Part shown: positions 1-7,547 of the stretch, piece after piece
Position numbering within the stretch: the first letter of the stretch is position 1
How the letters are laid out: every line of letters starts with the position of its first letter
Assembly (NCBI RefSeq): GCF_001625355.1
Contig: NZ_JSEE01000012.1
Span: 84,110 to 148,109, forward strand
Direction of reading: 5' to 3'
DNA: 64,000 nucleotides
Source: Marinomonas sp. TW1
GTDB taxonomy: Bacteria > Pseudomonadota > Gammaproteobacteria > Pseudomonadales > Marinomonadaceae
Made by a program: the position numbers and the translations under genes
The notes under the pieces: model-generated
What the model was told of the DNA's origin: nothing
Database searches by the model: none
Seen by the model: only the letters and a program-made list of their open reading frames with translations

Positions 1-805
1 CCGCCCAAATCATAAGATGAGCATCAATGGTTTCTTCTTCGGCGGTTTCGAAACCACCTTCAAAGGCTCGGACAACTCGAGTTTTTTCGCTTATTTGAAC
101 ACCAAGGTGTTGAAGCTCTTTACTGGCCAGCCCAGCAATACGTTCAGGTAAAGCCGGTAATATTCGCTCACCCGCTTCAATTAATTGCACCTGAACCCGT
201 TTGCCTGACATGTCTGGCATACCATAGGACTTCATTAATTCAGCTACGTGGAATAATTCAGCGGATAATTCAACTCCAGTTGCGCCACCACCAACAATCG
301 CAAGTTTAAGCTTAGAGTCAGCACCCTCTTGATTCACGCGTAAAAATTGTTGTAGTAATGCTTGCTGGAAGCGCTCAGCTTGGCGATGAGAGTCTAGGAA
401 ATAACAATGTTCGGCAACACCTGGAGTGCCAAAATCATTGCTAACACTGCCAACTGCCATCACCAGAATATCGTAACTGACATTTCGTTCGGGTAGGACT
501 TGATGACCTTTATCGTCCAAAATGGACGCTAAAGTAAGCACTCGTTGAGTTGGGTCGACATTAATTAATGTACCCAATTGAAATTGATAGTGATGTTTTG
601 CAGCGTGGGCGCGGTAATTTAGACCATCATTATTGATGTCTAATGACCCTGTCGCCACTTCATGAAGCAGTGGCTTCCATATGTGCGTCTGACTCCTATC
701 AATCAGCACGACCTCTGCTTGACGCTTTTTCCCAAATGCTTTGCCAAGTTTGGTAACCAGCTCTAACCCGCCAGCACCACCACCAACAACCACAATTTTT
801 TTCAT
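1..805 (-). CDS. ndh: Type II NADH:quinone oxidoreductase (Ndh), C-terminal end cut by window edge
   Basis: The first 268 residues of an FAD protein that passes electrons from NADH to ubiquinone without pumping protons, on the cytoplasmic face of the inner membrane. It opens with MKKIVVVGGGAGGLEL, the FAD-binding dinucleotide fold, and has a second fold near residue 165 (AIVGGGATGVEL) for NADH. The text between them (HIWKPLLHEVATGSL) fits the Ndh family. The ATG at 803-805 is the natural start because the fold begins right there. The 3' part (roughly 150 more residues expected, with the membrane-binding tail) lies outside the window. Other members of this pyridine nucleotide-disulfide oxidoreductase superfamily are possible but less likely. 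Confidence 0.88.
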   Translation of the reverse strand, partial: MKKIVVVGGGAGGLELVTKLGKAFGKKRQAEVVLIDRSQTHIWKPLLHEVATGSLDINNDGLNYRAHAAKHHYQFQLGTLINVDPTQRVLTLASILDDKGHQVLPERNVSYDILVMAVGSVSNDFGTPGVAEHCYFLDSHRQAERFQQALLQQFLRVNQEGADSKLKLAIVGGGATGVELSAELFHVAELMKSYGMPDMSGKRVQVQLIEAGERILPALPERIAGLASKELQHLGVQISEKTRVVRAFEGGFETAEEETIDAHLMIWA

Positions 806-831
806 ATGTGCTCACCTATAACTGTTGAATC

Positions 832-865
832 ATCGGGAAAAAATTCCTTGAAACCCTTTCCCGAT
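832..865. other. Inverted repeat between the YaiI-family gene and ndh
   Basis: Nine-base arms ATCGGGAAA (832-840) and TTTCCCGAT (857-865) form a perfect stem over a 16-base loop, in the 93-base gap between two minus-strand genes. No clear T run follows on either strand, so it may be a weak terminator, an attenuator or an mRNA-processing site. Confidence 0.4.
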
Positions 866-898
866 AACACAATTCTCGTTCCGCTAACTAACAGGCAA

Positions 899-1348
899 CT
901 AGGTTGCCCGTTGTGCTAATAGCTTATCGAGCGTATTGGCAAATGCCATTCTATCTTGCTGACTAAAGCTAGCCGGTCCACCTGTTTGCACGCCTGAGGA
1001 GCGCATTTGTTCCATAAAATCACGCATATTTAAGCGCTGCTTGATGTTTTCTTTCGTATAAAGTTCACCACGAGGATTGATTGCCAAGGCCCCTTTATCA
1101 ATCACTTCCGCCGCTAATGGAATATCAGCGGTAACGACTAAATCATCTGGAGAGGCTTGTTCAACAATATAATTGTCAGCAACATCAAAACCTGAGCTTA
1201 CAACACGTCGTTCAACCCATTTTGAAGGCGGAATAGCAATCGCTTGGTTTGCGACTAAAATGCATGGCACCTGAATGCGTTCAGCGGCACGAAATAGTAT
1301 ATTTTTGATTACATTTGGACAGGCGTCCGCATCAACCCATAAACGCAT
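899..1348 (-). CDS. YaiI/YqxD family protein (DUF188)
   Basis: 149 residues, the normal length of this widely conserved bacterial family. The N-terminal [11 protein letters not shown], the following [11 protein letters not shown] and the central [20 protein letters not shown] are family hallmarks; the acidic residues of the first motif recall PIN-like nuclease folds, but no activity is established that I know of. AAGGGG sits five bases before the ATG. The C-terminal [12 protein letters not shown] is also typical. It lies upstream of ndh on the same strand, 93 bases away, so the two could be co-transcribed. Confidence 0.88.
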   Translation of the reverse strand: MRLWVDADACPNVIKNILFRAAERIQVPCILVANQAIAIPPSKWVERRVVSSGFDVADNYIVEQASPDDLVVTADIPLAAEVIDKGALAINPRGELYTKENIKQRLNMRDFMEQMRSSGVQTGGPASFSQQDRMAFANTLDKLLAQRAT

Positions 1349-1413
1349 AATAACCCCTTATATTGTGGAGCACATTATTAAACAGGCTGACATGTAAATC
1401 CAGTGAGGAATAT

Positions 1414-1453
1414 GAAACAAAACAAGGAGACTATGGTCTCCTTGTTTTGTTTC
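1414..1453. terminator. Terminator, ETF-QO 3' end
   Basis: Perfect 18-base-pair stem (arms 1414-1431 and 1436-1453) with a 4-base loop TATG, 12 bases past the ETF-QO stop codon. The distal arm is T-rich on both strands (TTGTTTTGTTTC), so it may stop transcription in either direction. Confidence 0.75.
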
Positions 1454-1465
1454 ACCCTGCTTATG

Positions 1466-3115
1466 TTACATATTAGGATAGTTAGGGCCACCTGCGCCTT
1501 CAGGCGTGACCCAAGTGATATTTTGAGCGGGATCTTTAATATCACACGTTTTGCAGTGGACGCAGTTTTGTGAATTAATCTGAAAGCGAGACTCGCCCTC
1601 GGACTCAACCACTTCATACACACCTGCCGGACAATATCGCTGAGCAGGCTCATCATATTTAGGCAAGTTGTGATTTAATGGAATCGCGGCATCTTTCAAC
1701 TTCAAATGGCAAGGCTGATCCTCTTCATGATTGGTATTAGAAAGGAAGACAGAAGATGGCTTATCAAAACTTAATAAGCCATCTGGCTTGCGATATTCTG
1801 GTGCAGTGTGTTTATCCGCCATCTCAAGACAAGCGTAGTCTGGCATCATGTCATTAAAGGTAAAAGGTAAGCTCCCCGCAAAGATATTTTGATCCAACCA
1901 GTTATAAGCCCCGCCCCAGAAAGTACCAAGCTTGTGCATCACAGGAACAAAGTTACGTGCTTGTTGTAATTCTTTACCCAACCAAGATGAAGCCAATGCC
2001 TCATTAAAATGAGCAAGCTCAGCCAAATGAACATCAGCCTGCAATGCATCATAAACAGTGTCAGCGGCTATCATGCCACTCTTCATTGCGGTATGTGTTC
2101 CTTTGATCTTAGCTGGGTTTAGTGTGCCAGCATCACAACCAATAATTAGTCCACCAGGGAAGCTTAATTTTGGCAATGAAGACCAGCCTCCTTTCGCTAT
2201 GGCTCGTGCACCGTAAGAAACGCGTTTAGCCCCTTCTAAATGCTTTGCGATAACAGGATGATGTTTATAACGTTGGAATTCATCATAAGGACTTAAATGA
2301 GGGTTCTTATAATTAAGATCCACAATCAAACCGACAACCACTTGGTTATTTTCAAGGTGGTACAGGAAACCGCCACCACCCGCTTCTTTGCCTAATGGCC
2401 AACCCGCCGTGTGAATCACCGTACCCGGCTTACTCATTTCAGCAGGAACATCCCATAACTCTTTGATACCCAAACCATAATGCTGTGGTGCTTTCCCTTC
2501 ATCCAGTTTGTATTGAGCAATAAGCTCTTTACCTAAATGGCCGCGGCAGCCTTCAGAGAAAATCGTGTATTTGGCTTTTAACAACATACCTGGCATGTAG
2601 CTGTCTTTTTCCGAACCATCTTCCGCTATGCCCATATCCCCTGTGATAATGCCTTCAACCTTGCCCTCTTCATCGTAAGCCAACTGTGCAGCAGAGAATC
2701 CAGGGAAGACTTCTACGCCTAGGTTTTCAGCTTGCTCCGCCAACCAGCGACTAAGGTTGCCTAAACTAATGATGTAATTACCATCATTGTGCAAGGTTTT
2801 TGGCATCATCCAACGGCTTAACTGGCGACCAGAACTTGCTGAACCCAACCAATGTAACTCATCGACATTCACTTTGGTTTCAAGCGGTGCGCCCATTTCC
2901 TGCCAGTCTGGGAACAATTCGGTCAAGGCTTTCGGGTCTACCACCGCGCCAGATAAAATGTGCGCGCCAATTTCTGAGCCTTTTTCGACTAAACAAACGC
3001 TGATTTCTTTTTCATCCGCCTGCGCTTTTTGCATAATGCGGCACGCAGTGGAAAGACCTGCTGGGCCACCACCGACAACAACCACATCAAATTCCATCAC
3101 TTCTCTATCTGTCAT
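1466..3115 (-). CDS. Electron transfer flavoprotein-ubiquinone oxidoreductase (ETF-QO)
   Basis: 549 residues, the usual family length. The enzyme takes electrons from reduced electron transfer flavoprotein, which is charged by acyl-CoA and similar dehydrogenases, and passes them to ubiquinone in the inner membrane. The N-terminus has the FAD fold (VVVGGGPAGLSTA). Near the C-terminus RYCPAGVYEV and then NCVHCKTCDIKDP supply the four cysteines of the 4Fe-4S cluster. I placed the start at the ATG at 3113-3115 because GGGAGG lies just upstream; a seven-residue longer version is possible but has no such site. The acyl-CoA dehydrogenase immediately upstream on the same strand is a sensible electron source; the ETF subunit genes are not in the window. 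Confidence 0.93.
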   Translation of the reverse strand: MTDREVMEFDVVVVGGGPAGLSTACRIMQKAQADEKEISVCLVEKGSEIGAHILSGAVVDPKALTELFPDWQEMGAPLETKVNVDELHWLGSASSGRQLSRWMMPKTLHNDGNYIISLGNLSRWLAEQAENLGVEVFPGFSAAQLAYDEEGKVEGIITGDMGIAEDGSEKDSYMPGMLLKAKYTIFSEGCRGHLGKELIAQYKLDEGKAPQHYGLGIKELWDVPAEMSKPGTVIHTAGWPLGKEAGGGGFLYHLENNQVVVGLIVDLNYKNPHLSPYDEFQRYKHHPVIAKHLEGAKRVSYGARAIAKGGWSSLPKLSFPGGLIIGCDAGTLNPAKIKGTHTAMKSGMIAADTVYDALQADVHLAELAHFNEALASSWLGKELQQARNFVPVMHKLGTFWGGAYNWLDQNIFAGSLPFTFNDMMPDYACLEMADKHTAPEYRKPDGLLSFDKPSSVFLSNTNHEEDQPCHLKLKDAAIPLNHNLPKYDEPAQRYCPAGVYEVVESEGESRFQINSQNCVHCKTCDIKDPAQNITWVTPEGAGGPNYPNM

Positions 3116-3156
3116 ACTGCCTCCCAACAACGGCATTTTTATTGTTATTCGCGATA

Positions 3157-4926
3157 TTAACGCGCAAAGCTTGCTTCATTCAGCACTTCTACCGACTGAT
3201 GGCCCGACTCAATGGCCTGATAGAAAGCGCTCGCTCTTGGCAAAACATGATCACAATAAAAGACCACTGATTGACACCAAGATTGTTTCTGTTGATCAGC
3301 CATTTGCGTATCTTGCTGACTCGCCACCAAGGCTTTGATTTGCAGCCAAGCGCCAACCACATAACCCATTAACATCATATAAGCATAGGCAGAACCCGTA
3401 CCTAATGTGCTGTCTTTTTGCATTGCGGCTAAACAATAATCGGTCGCCTGTTTAGCTTGCTCTAAAGCAGCGCTTAGCTTTTCAAGCGGTGCATTAAAAT
3501 TGATTGCTTTCCATTGGTCTAAATCAACGGCCATTTCAGTCAATAAATCTTGCATCGCAGCACCTTGATCGGCGTAAAGTTTACGTCCAATCAAATCGAT
3601 GGCTTGTATGCCATTGGTACCTTCATAAATAGGTAAGATTCGAGCATCACGTGCATGTTGCGCCACACCTGTTTCTTCAATGAAGCCCATACCACCGTGG
3701 ACTTGAATGGCTAAGGAAGTGATTTCTTGAGCTTGCTCAGTGATCCAGCCTTTCACGATTGGCGTGTAAAGCGCTGTTCTTGCAACCGCTTTTTGCTTCA
3801 CCTCTCCATCGGCTAGGTGGGAAAGGTCGTTTTCGATAGCGGCCACATAAACCAATGAACGCATCGCATCAATTTGCGACTTCATCATCATTAGCATACG
3901 AAGTACATCTGGGTGCTCAATAATCGCCGCTTTACCAGAACGGTCAGCCTTCATGCCTTGTTTACGCTCTTTGGCATAAGCCAACGCTTGCTGATAAGCG
4001 CGCTCGGCGATCGCCAGACCTTGTAATCCAACACCCTGTCGAGCATTGTTCATCATGGTAAACATGGCTTTTAGACCCTGATGTTTTTCACCAACTAAAT
4101 AGCCTAGTGCTCCTTCGTTTTCACCAAAGCTCATCACACAAGTAGGCGATGCATGAATCCCCAACTTATGTTCTACTGAAACCACTTGCACATCATTTCG
4201 CTGCGAAGGCTCTCCAGCATCATCCAATAAAAACTTCGGTGCTAAGAATAACGAGATACCTTTAACCCCTTCAGGCGCATCAGGTAGGCGAGCCAACACC
4301 AAATGAATGATGTTATCGCTCATTTGATGGTCGCCCCAAGTAATGTAGATTTTTTGACCTTTGATGCGGTAAGCATCACCATCGGGTATGGCTTTACAAG
4401 CAATAGCAGCAAGATCCGACCCAGCAGAAGGTTCAGTCAGGTTCATGGTGCCAGCCCACTCTCCGCTTAGCATTTTAGGTAGGTACTGAGATTTTAATTC
4501 ATCACTGGCATGATGACTGATGGCTTCGATTGCGCCATGACTTAACAATGGGCATAAAGAAAAAGCTAAGTTAGCGGATTGAACGCCTTCGTTTACCGCC
4601 GTCGCAATGAAGGATGGTAGCCCTTGACCGCCGTATTCAGGGTCTCCAGACAATCCAACCCAGCCACCATCCGTGTAGGCTTTGAAGGCTTCTTTAAAAC
4701 CTTTCGCTTCAATTACCTCACCATTCTCAACTCTTGAACCTTCACTGTCGCCACTCGCATTAATTGGCGCAATAACTTGCTCAGAAAGTTTTCCGGCTTC
4801 GCCTAAAATGGCTTCAAGCAACTCTTGATCAATGGGCTCTTCCAGGTAAGGCGCCAACTTATTAATGTCGGCAACAGAGAGCAGGCTAAACAAAATGTCA
4901 TTTACAGGATATTGGTAATCGCTCAT
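3157..4926 (-). CDS. Acyl-CoA dehydrogenase with extra C-terminal domain (DmdC-like subfamily)
   Basis: 589 residues, clearly longer than the ~380-residue classical acyl-CoA dehydrogenases. It has the acyl-CoA dehydrogenase core (GWVGLSGDPEYGGQGLP, NLTEPSAGSDLAAI, QVHGGMGFIEE, and PIYEGTNGIQ, where the glutamate is expected to be the catalytic base) and an extra helical tail from about residue 470. This layout matches the large subfamily that contains 3-methylmercaptopropionyl-CoA dehydrogenase (DmdC) of dimethylsulfoniopropionate breakdown, but the same subfamily holds generic fatty acyl-CoA enzymes, so substrate cannot be told from sequence. Only 41 bases separate it from the downstream ETF-QO gene, which points to a shared transcript and electron path. 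Confidence 0.88.
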   Translation of the reverse strand: MSDYQYPVNDILFSLLSVADINKLAPYLEEPIDQELLEAILGEAGKLSEQVIAPINASGDSEGSRVENGEVIEAKGFKEAFKAYTDGGWVGLSGDPEYGGQGLPSFIATAVNEGVQSANLAFSLCPLLSHGAIEAISHHASDELKSQYLPKMLSGEWAGTMNLTEPSAGSDLAAIACKAIPDGDAYRIKGQKIYITWGDHQMSDNIIHLVLARLPDAPEGVKGISLFLAPKFLLDDAGEPSQRNDVQVVSVEHKLGIHASPTCVMSFGENEGALGYLVGEKHQGLKAMFTMMNNARQGVGLQGLAIAERAYQQALAYAKERKQGMKADRSGKAAIIEHPDVLRMLMMMKSQIDAMRSLVYVAAIENDLSHLADGEVKQKAVARTALYTPIVKGWITEQAQEITSLAIQVHGGMGFIEETGVAQHARDARILPIYEGTNGIQAIDLIGRKLYADQGAAMQDLLTEMAVDLDQWKAINFNAPLEKLSAALEQAKQATDYCLAAMQKDSTLGTGSAYAYMMLMGYVVGAWLQIKALVASQQDTQMADQQKQSWCQSVVFYCDHVLPRASAFYQAIESGHQSVEVLNEASFAR

Positions 4927-5056
4927 TTTTTATTCTCCGGTATAAGTTATCCGAGCGGATGTATACCTATAGAATGGAAAAAGAACGCCAATTCCTCAAT
5001 AACATTTCAAACCTATATTTCTAACAAATACATTCACAATACCAACAAGGCATGAC

Positions 5057-6130
5057 TCAGCCCCTATTATCAGGGCGTTTCATATCCTTACCGAACTTTA
5101 AATATTCCTCACTTTTTCGGTATTCACCTGGCGTCATACCTGTCCATTTTTTAAATGAGCGAAAAAATGCACTCGGTTCATCAAATCCCATCAAGGCGGC
5201 AATATCGTTAATGCTTAACTGTGGTGCGTTCATGTAAGTGATCGCAGCCTCCTTGCGGCACTCATCTTTTATCTGCTGATAAGAGGTGCTTTCATCATTT
5301 AGGCGTCGACGCAGAGTGGAAACACTCATGTTTAAACCGCTGGCCACCTCTTCTGCACTTGGCATCTCTCGAGAAAAGTCTTTCCCTAACATAGCCATGA
5401 CTTGTGACTTCAAGCTGTTGTCGTTTTCGACCATCACCAGCAATTGATAAGGCGCGGTTTTTAAAAAACCTCGTAGACTGTCTTCGGTTTGGACAATAGG
5501 CATATCAAGATAACTGGCCGGAAAAACCAATGCATTGGCATGCTGATTAAACTTCACTTCTGACTGGAATAACGTTTTGTAGTATTCCACATCATTGGGG
5601 CGCTCATTGGTAAAATACGCGGCTTTAAGGTTTAAACGACGACCGATTAACCAACAAATAAAATGATGCCACATAGACAGAGTCGTTCTCAGCTGTTCAT
5701 TTGACTCAGCTAACACCAAACTGTCGATGTCTTCATCGGATGAGCTTAATGGCCCAAAGGTCACCATAGCAAAGCGACCTTTTTTGATCAGCACAGGCTT
5801 CACCGTTGGACCACGACAAATTTCATAAAAATCACTACAACGATACAGAGCATGAGCCAAACTTCGTGCATGAATAATACACAGACACATCATACGAAAA
5901 GTACCGTTCGGAATCTTACCGCCACTCAACATGCCGAATGACTCATCCTGCATTAGCCACATGATTTTTTGATACAGCATACCAAACCGATAAGCAGAGA
6001 AAGAATCACTCTGTTCCAACTCTTCAGCGGTTATCTCTAAACTTTCTAATACTGCTTCTCGATCGAGCCCCTGTTTCTCTACTGCTTTTAGAAGATAGCG
6101 AACACTCGACATGGGAACGGAAGCTTTCAA
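5057..6130 (-). CDS. AraC-family transcriptional regulator with AraC-type ligand-binding N-terminal domain
   Basis: About 357 residues. The N-terminal ~200 residues (VRYLLKAVEKQGLDREAVLESL ... SFGMLSGGKIPNGTFRMMC) match the arabinose-binding-like domain of OruR/ArgR-type AraC regulators; the C-terminal ~100 residues carry two helix-turn-helix motifs (VASGLNMSVSTLRRRL and ISINDIAALMGFDEPSAFFRSFKKWTGMTPGEYR in pieces). I prefer the TTG at 6128-6130 because AAGGTG lies six bases upstream; an ATG at 6110-6112 and a longer TTG start at 6148 are alternatives. It lies 130 bases downstream of the acyl-CoA dehydrogenase start and reads in the same direction, so it may control the fatty-acid oxidation genes, but that is inference. 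Confidence 0.85.
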   Translation of the reverse strand: MKASVPMSSVRYLLKAVEKQGLDREAVLESLEITAEELEQSDSFSAYRFGMLYQKIMWLMQDESFGMLSGGKIPNGTFRMMCLCIIHARSLAHALYRCSDFYEICRGPTVKPVLIKKGRFAMVTFGPLSSSDEDIDSLVLAESNEQLRTTLSMWHHFICWLIGRRLNLKAAYFTNERPNDVEYYKTLFQSEVKFNQHANALVFPASYLDMPIVQTEDSLRGFLKTAPYQLLVMVENDNSLKSQVMAMLGKDFSREMPSAEEVASGLNMSVSTLRRRLNDESTSYQQIKDECRKEAAITYMNAPQLSINDIAALMGFDEPSAFFRSFKKWTGMTPGEYRKSEEYLKFGKDMKRPDNRG

Positions 6131-6190
6131 TGTTGTCACCTTAATCAATTAAAATTTAATCAATACGAATCAGAAACTTGGGGCATAAAA

Positions 6191-6211
6191 AAAGGCTGCA
6201 AGGCAGCCTTT
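6191..6211. terminator. Terminator of the small basic protein gene
   Basis: AAAGGCTGC and GCAGCCTTT form a nine-base-pair stem with a 3-base loop, followed on the minus strand by a run of T (complement of the A-run at 6187-6193). It lies 20 bases after the stop of the gene at 6232-6579. Confidence 0.8.
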
Positions 6212-6231
6212 CTAATTCTACATACTTTTGC

Positions 6232-6579
6232 TTAATTTTCTTCTGTAAATGCGGACAAAAGTTCATCTACAGACAAATCTTCGCGATCAGACTGGACAGA
6301 TTCAGACACCTTAATAGGCTCTGACGGCTTTTCTGTCTGAGGCTTAACAAACACAAAACGACGAGGGCGAGTTGCAGCAACCGCCTCTTCTTTTTCTGGT
6401 AAAAGCCCTAAACGCTCTAATTTCTTATGAGCTTGATCTTTACGCTGCTTCGATTTTTTGGTTGCAAAGCGACGCACAGAGGATGCCTTACGAGCTTTAT
6501 TTTGCTCTTTCATCATCTCTTTTGAGCCGGTTTTGCCTAACTTTCCACGCATTGAACGTGATTTTTTTAAACGAGCCAT
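6232..6579 (-). CDS. Small basic protein of unknown function
   Basis: 115 residues. The first 65 residues are very rich in Lys and Arg (MARLKKSRSMRGKLGKTG, then KKSKQRKDQAHKKLERLG), while the tail is acidic (SVQSDREDLSVDELLSAF). GAGGAAATT before the ATG is a good ribosome binding site and a terminator follows, so it is probably a real single-gene unit. I do not recognise the family. The charge pattern fits an RNA- or ribosome-binding protein, but nothing more specific can be said. Confidence 0.6.
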   Translation of the reverse strand: MARLKKSRSMRGKLGKTGSKEMMKEQNKARKASSVRRFATKKSKQRKDQAHKKLERLGLLPEKEEAVAATRPRRFVFVKPQTEKPSEPIKVSESVQSDREDLSVDELLSAFTEEN

Positions 6580-6639
6580 AATTTCCTCTCTTTAACGCGC
6601 GCATTGTAACAGCGATTAAAGTCTAGGTCATCAAGGGGA

Positions 6640-7071
6640 TTAGCAACTTCCTTTAAAAGTGCTATGGCCAGCTTTTCGATGCTTACCTATCTCGCCAACC
6701 AGCTGACGAATGGTTTTTTTATCGTTCGCCACCAAGGCGACATTCAAATCTTCTAAGGTTTTAATTGTGCTATCAATCAACTCAACATATTGTTCTTTTT
6801 GTTGAGCCAGCACCTCCCCTTCTAAGCCATCCATTTCAAACTGATGAGGTTGAGTCTTACGCGATTTCTGAAAAGACACAATTAAGCGCTCAACGTGTTC
6901 CGTTGCGGCATCATTGTTACCAGACTTCACCGCCGTTGACATTTGACGCATCTCACTTTTAATATCCTGCATATAACCATGTAAGTCCGTATCACCACAT
7001 GAACCATGTGCCATGCTGACAGACGAGAACGTCGACAACAAGATTGCCCCGGCAAGCAAACTTTTTTTCAT
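6640..7071 (-). CDS. Cytochrome b562-like periplasmic protein
   Basis: 143 residues with a signal peptide (MKKSLLAGAILLSTFSSVSMA) and a predicted mature helical protein of ~122 residues. The first mature helix holds a methionine (GYMQDIKSEMRQM) and the last helix a histidine (RKAGHSTF), the positions of the Met and His heme ligands in E. coli cytochrome b562. There is no CxxCH, so any heme would be non-covalent. Start chosen at the ATG 7069-7071, with AAAGGG eight bases upstream; a longer frame begins at 7095 but would precede the signal peptide. The physiological role of soluble b562 proteins is poorly known; a Cpx-type or metal-binding four-helix protein is the alternative. Confidence 0.68.
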   Translation of the reverse strand: MKKSLLAGAILLSTFSSVSMAHGSCGDTDLHGYMQDIKSEMRQMSTAVKSGNNDAATEHVERLIVSFQKSRKTQPHQFEMDGLEGEVLAQQKEQYVELIDSTIKTLEDLNVALVANDKKTIRQLVGEIGKHRKAGHSTFKGSC

Positions 7072-7253
7072 AAAAAACACCCTTTCAATATTCATTGTAA
7101 TTTGGTCTTCGCCTTTCCCACGCTATTAAAATAGCATTTTCAAACAGAAAAGCACCAGAGAATGAAAGTAGATTTTCGTTTTCACCACTAAGCTTGCCAG
7201 TAGAGGCGTCGTTAATGGATACTAGAGGGAATGAAAGATTAAGAGATGAAACC

Positions 7254-7547
7254 ATGTATCATGTCAAACGCCTATGTGCTTTCCTAATCATATTGAGCAC
7301 AACACAAGCCTATGCTGAATGCTCCGATTGGGACGCGAGAGCCGCTGCCGATAAGGCCGCCGAAAAATATGTCTCAGGCAAAACCTTCAAACGCGCAATG
7401 GTACTGAAAAAACACTTACCGAGTAAACGCAAAGAGGTCGCCAGCTATGTTTATGTTAAAGCGGACGACCTCTACTATTCCGTTTTCTCTTTGATCAACT
7501 CAAAATGTAAAGCACAGATAATTAAGCGAACCAATGGAAAACACTAA
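7254..7547 (+). CDS. Small secreted protein of unknown function
   Basis: 97 residues from the ATG at 7254, preceded by AAGAGA. MYHVKRLCAFLIILSTTQAYA reads as a signal peptide, giving a basic mature domain of ~76 residues with two cysteines (ECSDWD and SKCKAQ) that could form a disulfide. A longer frame from 7194 would add 20 polar residues before the signal peptide and is less likely. It diverges from the cytochrome b562-like gene and its last bases overlap the end of the Lon-like gene by four bases (convergent). Not recognised. Confidence 0.55.
   Translation: MYHVKRLCAFLIILSTTQAYAECSDWDARAAADKAAEKYVSGKTFKRAMVLKKHLPSKRKEVASYVYVKADDLYYSVFSLINSKCKAQIIKRTNGKH

Noticed and set aside
1378..1656. 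Open frame of 92 codons over the ETF-QO 3' end
   Set aside because: It overlaps ETF-QO in another frame on the same strand and runs through the terminator hairpin; composition is not protein-like.
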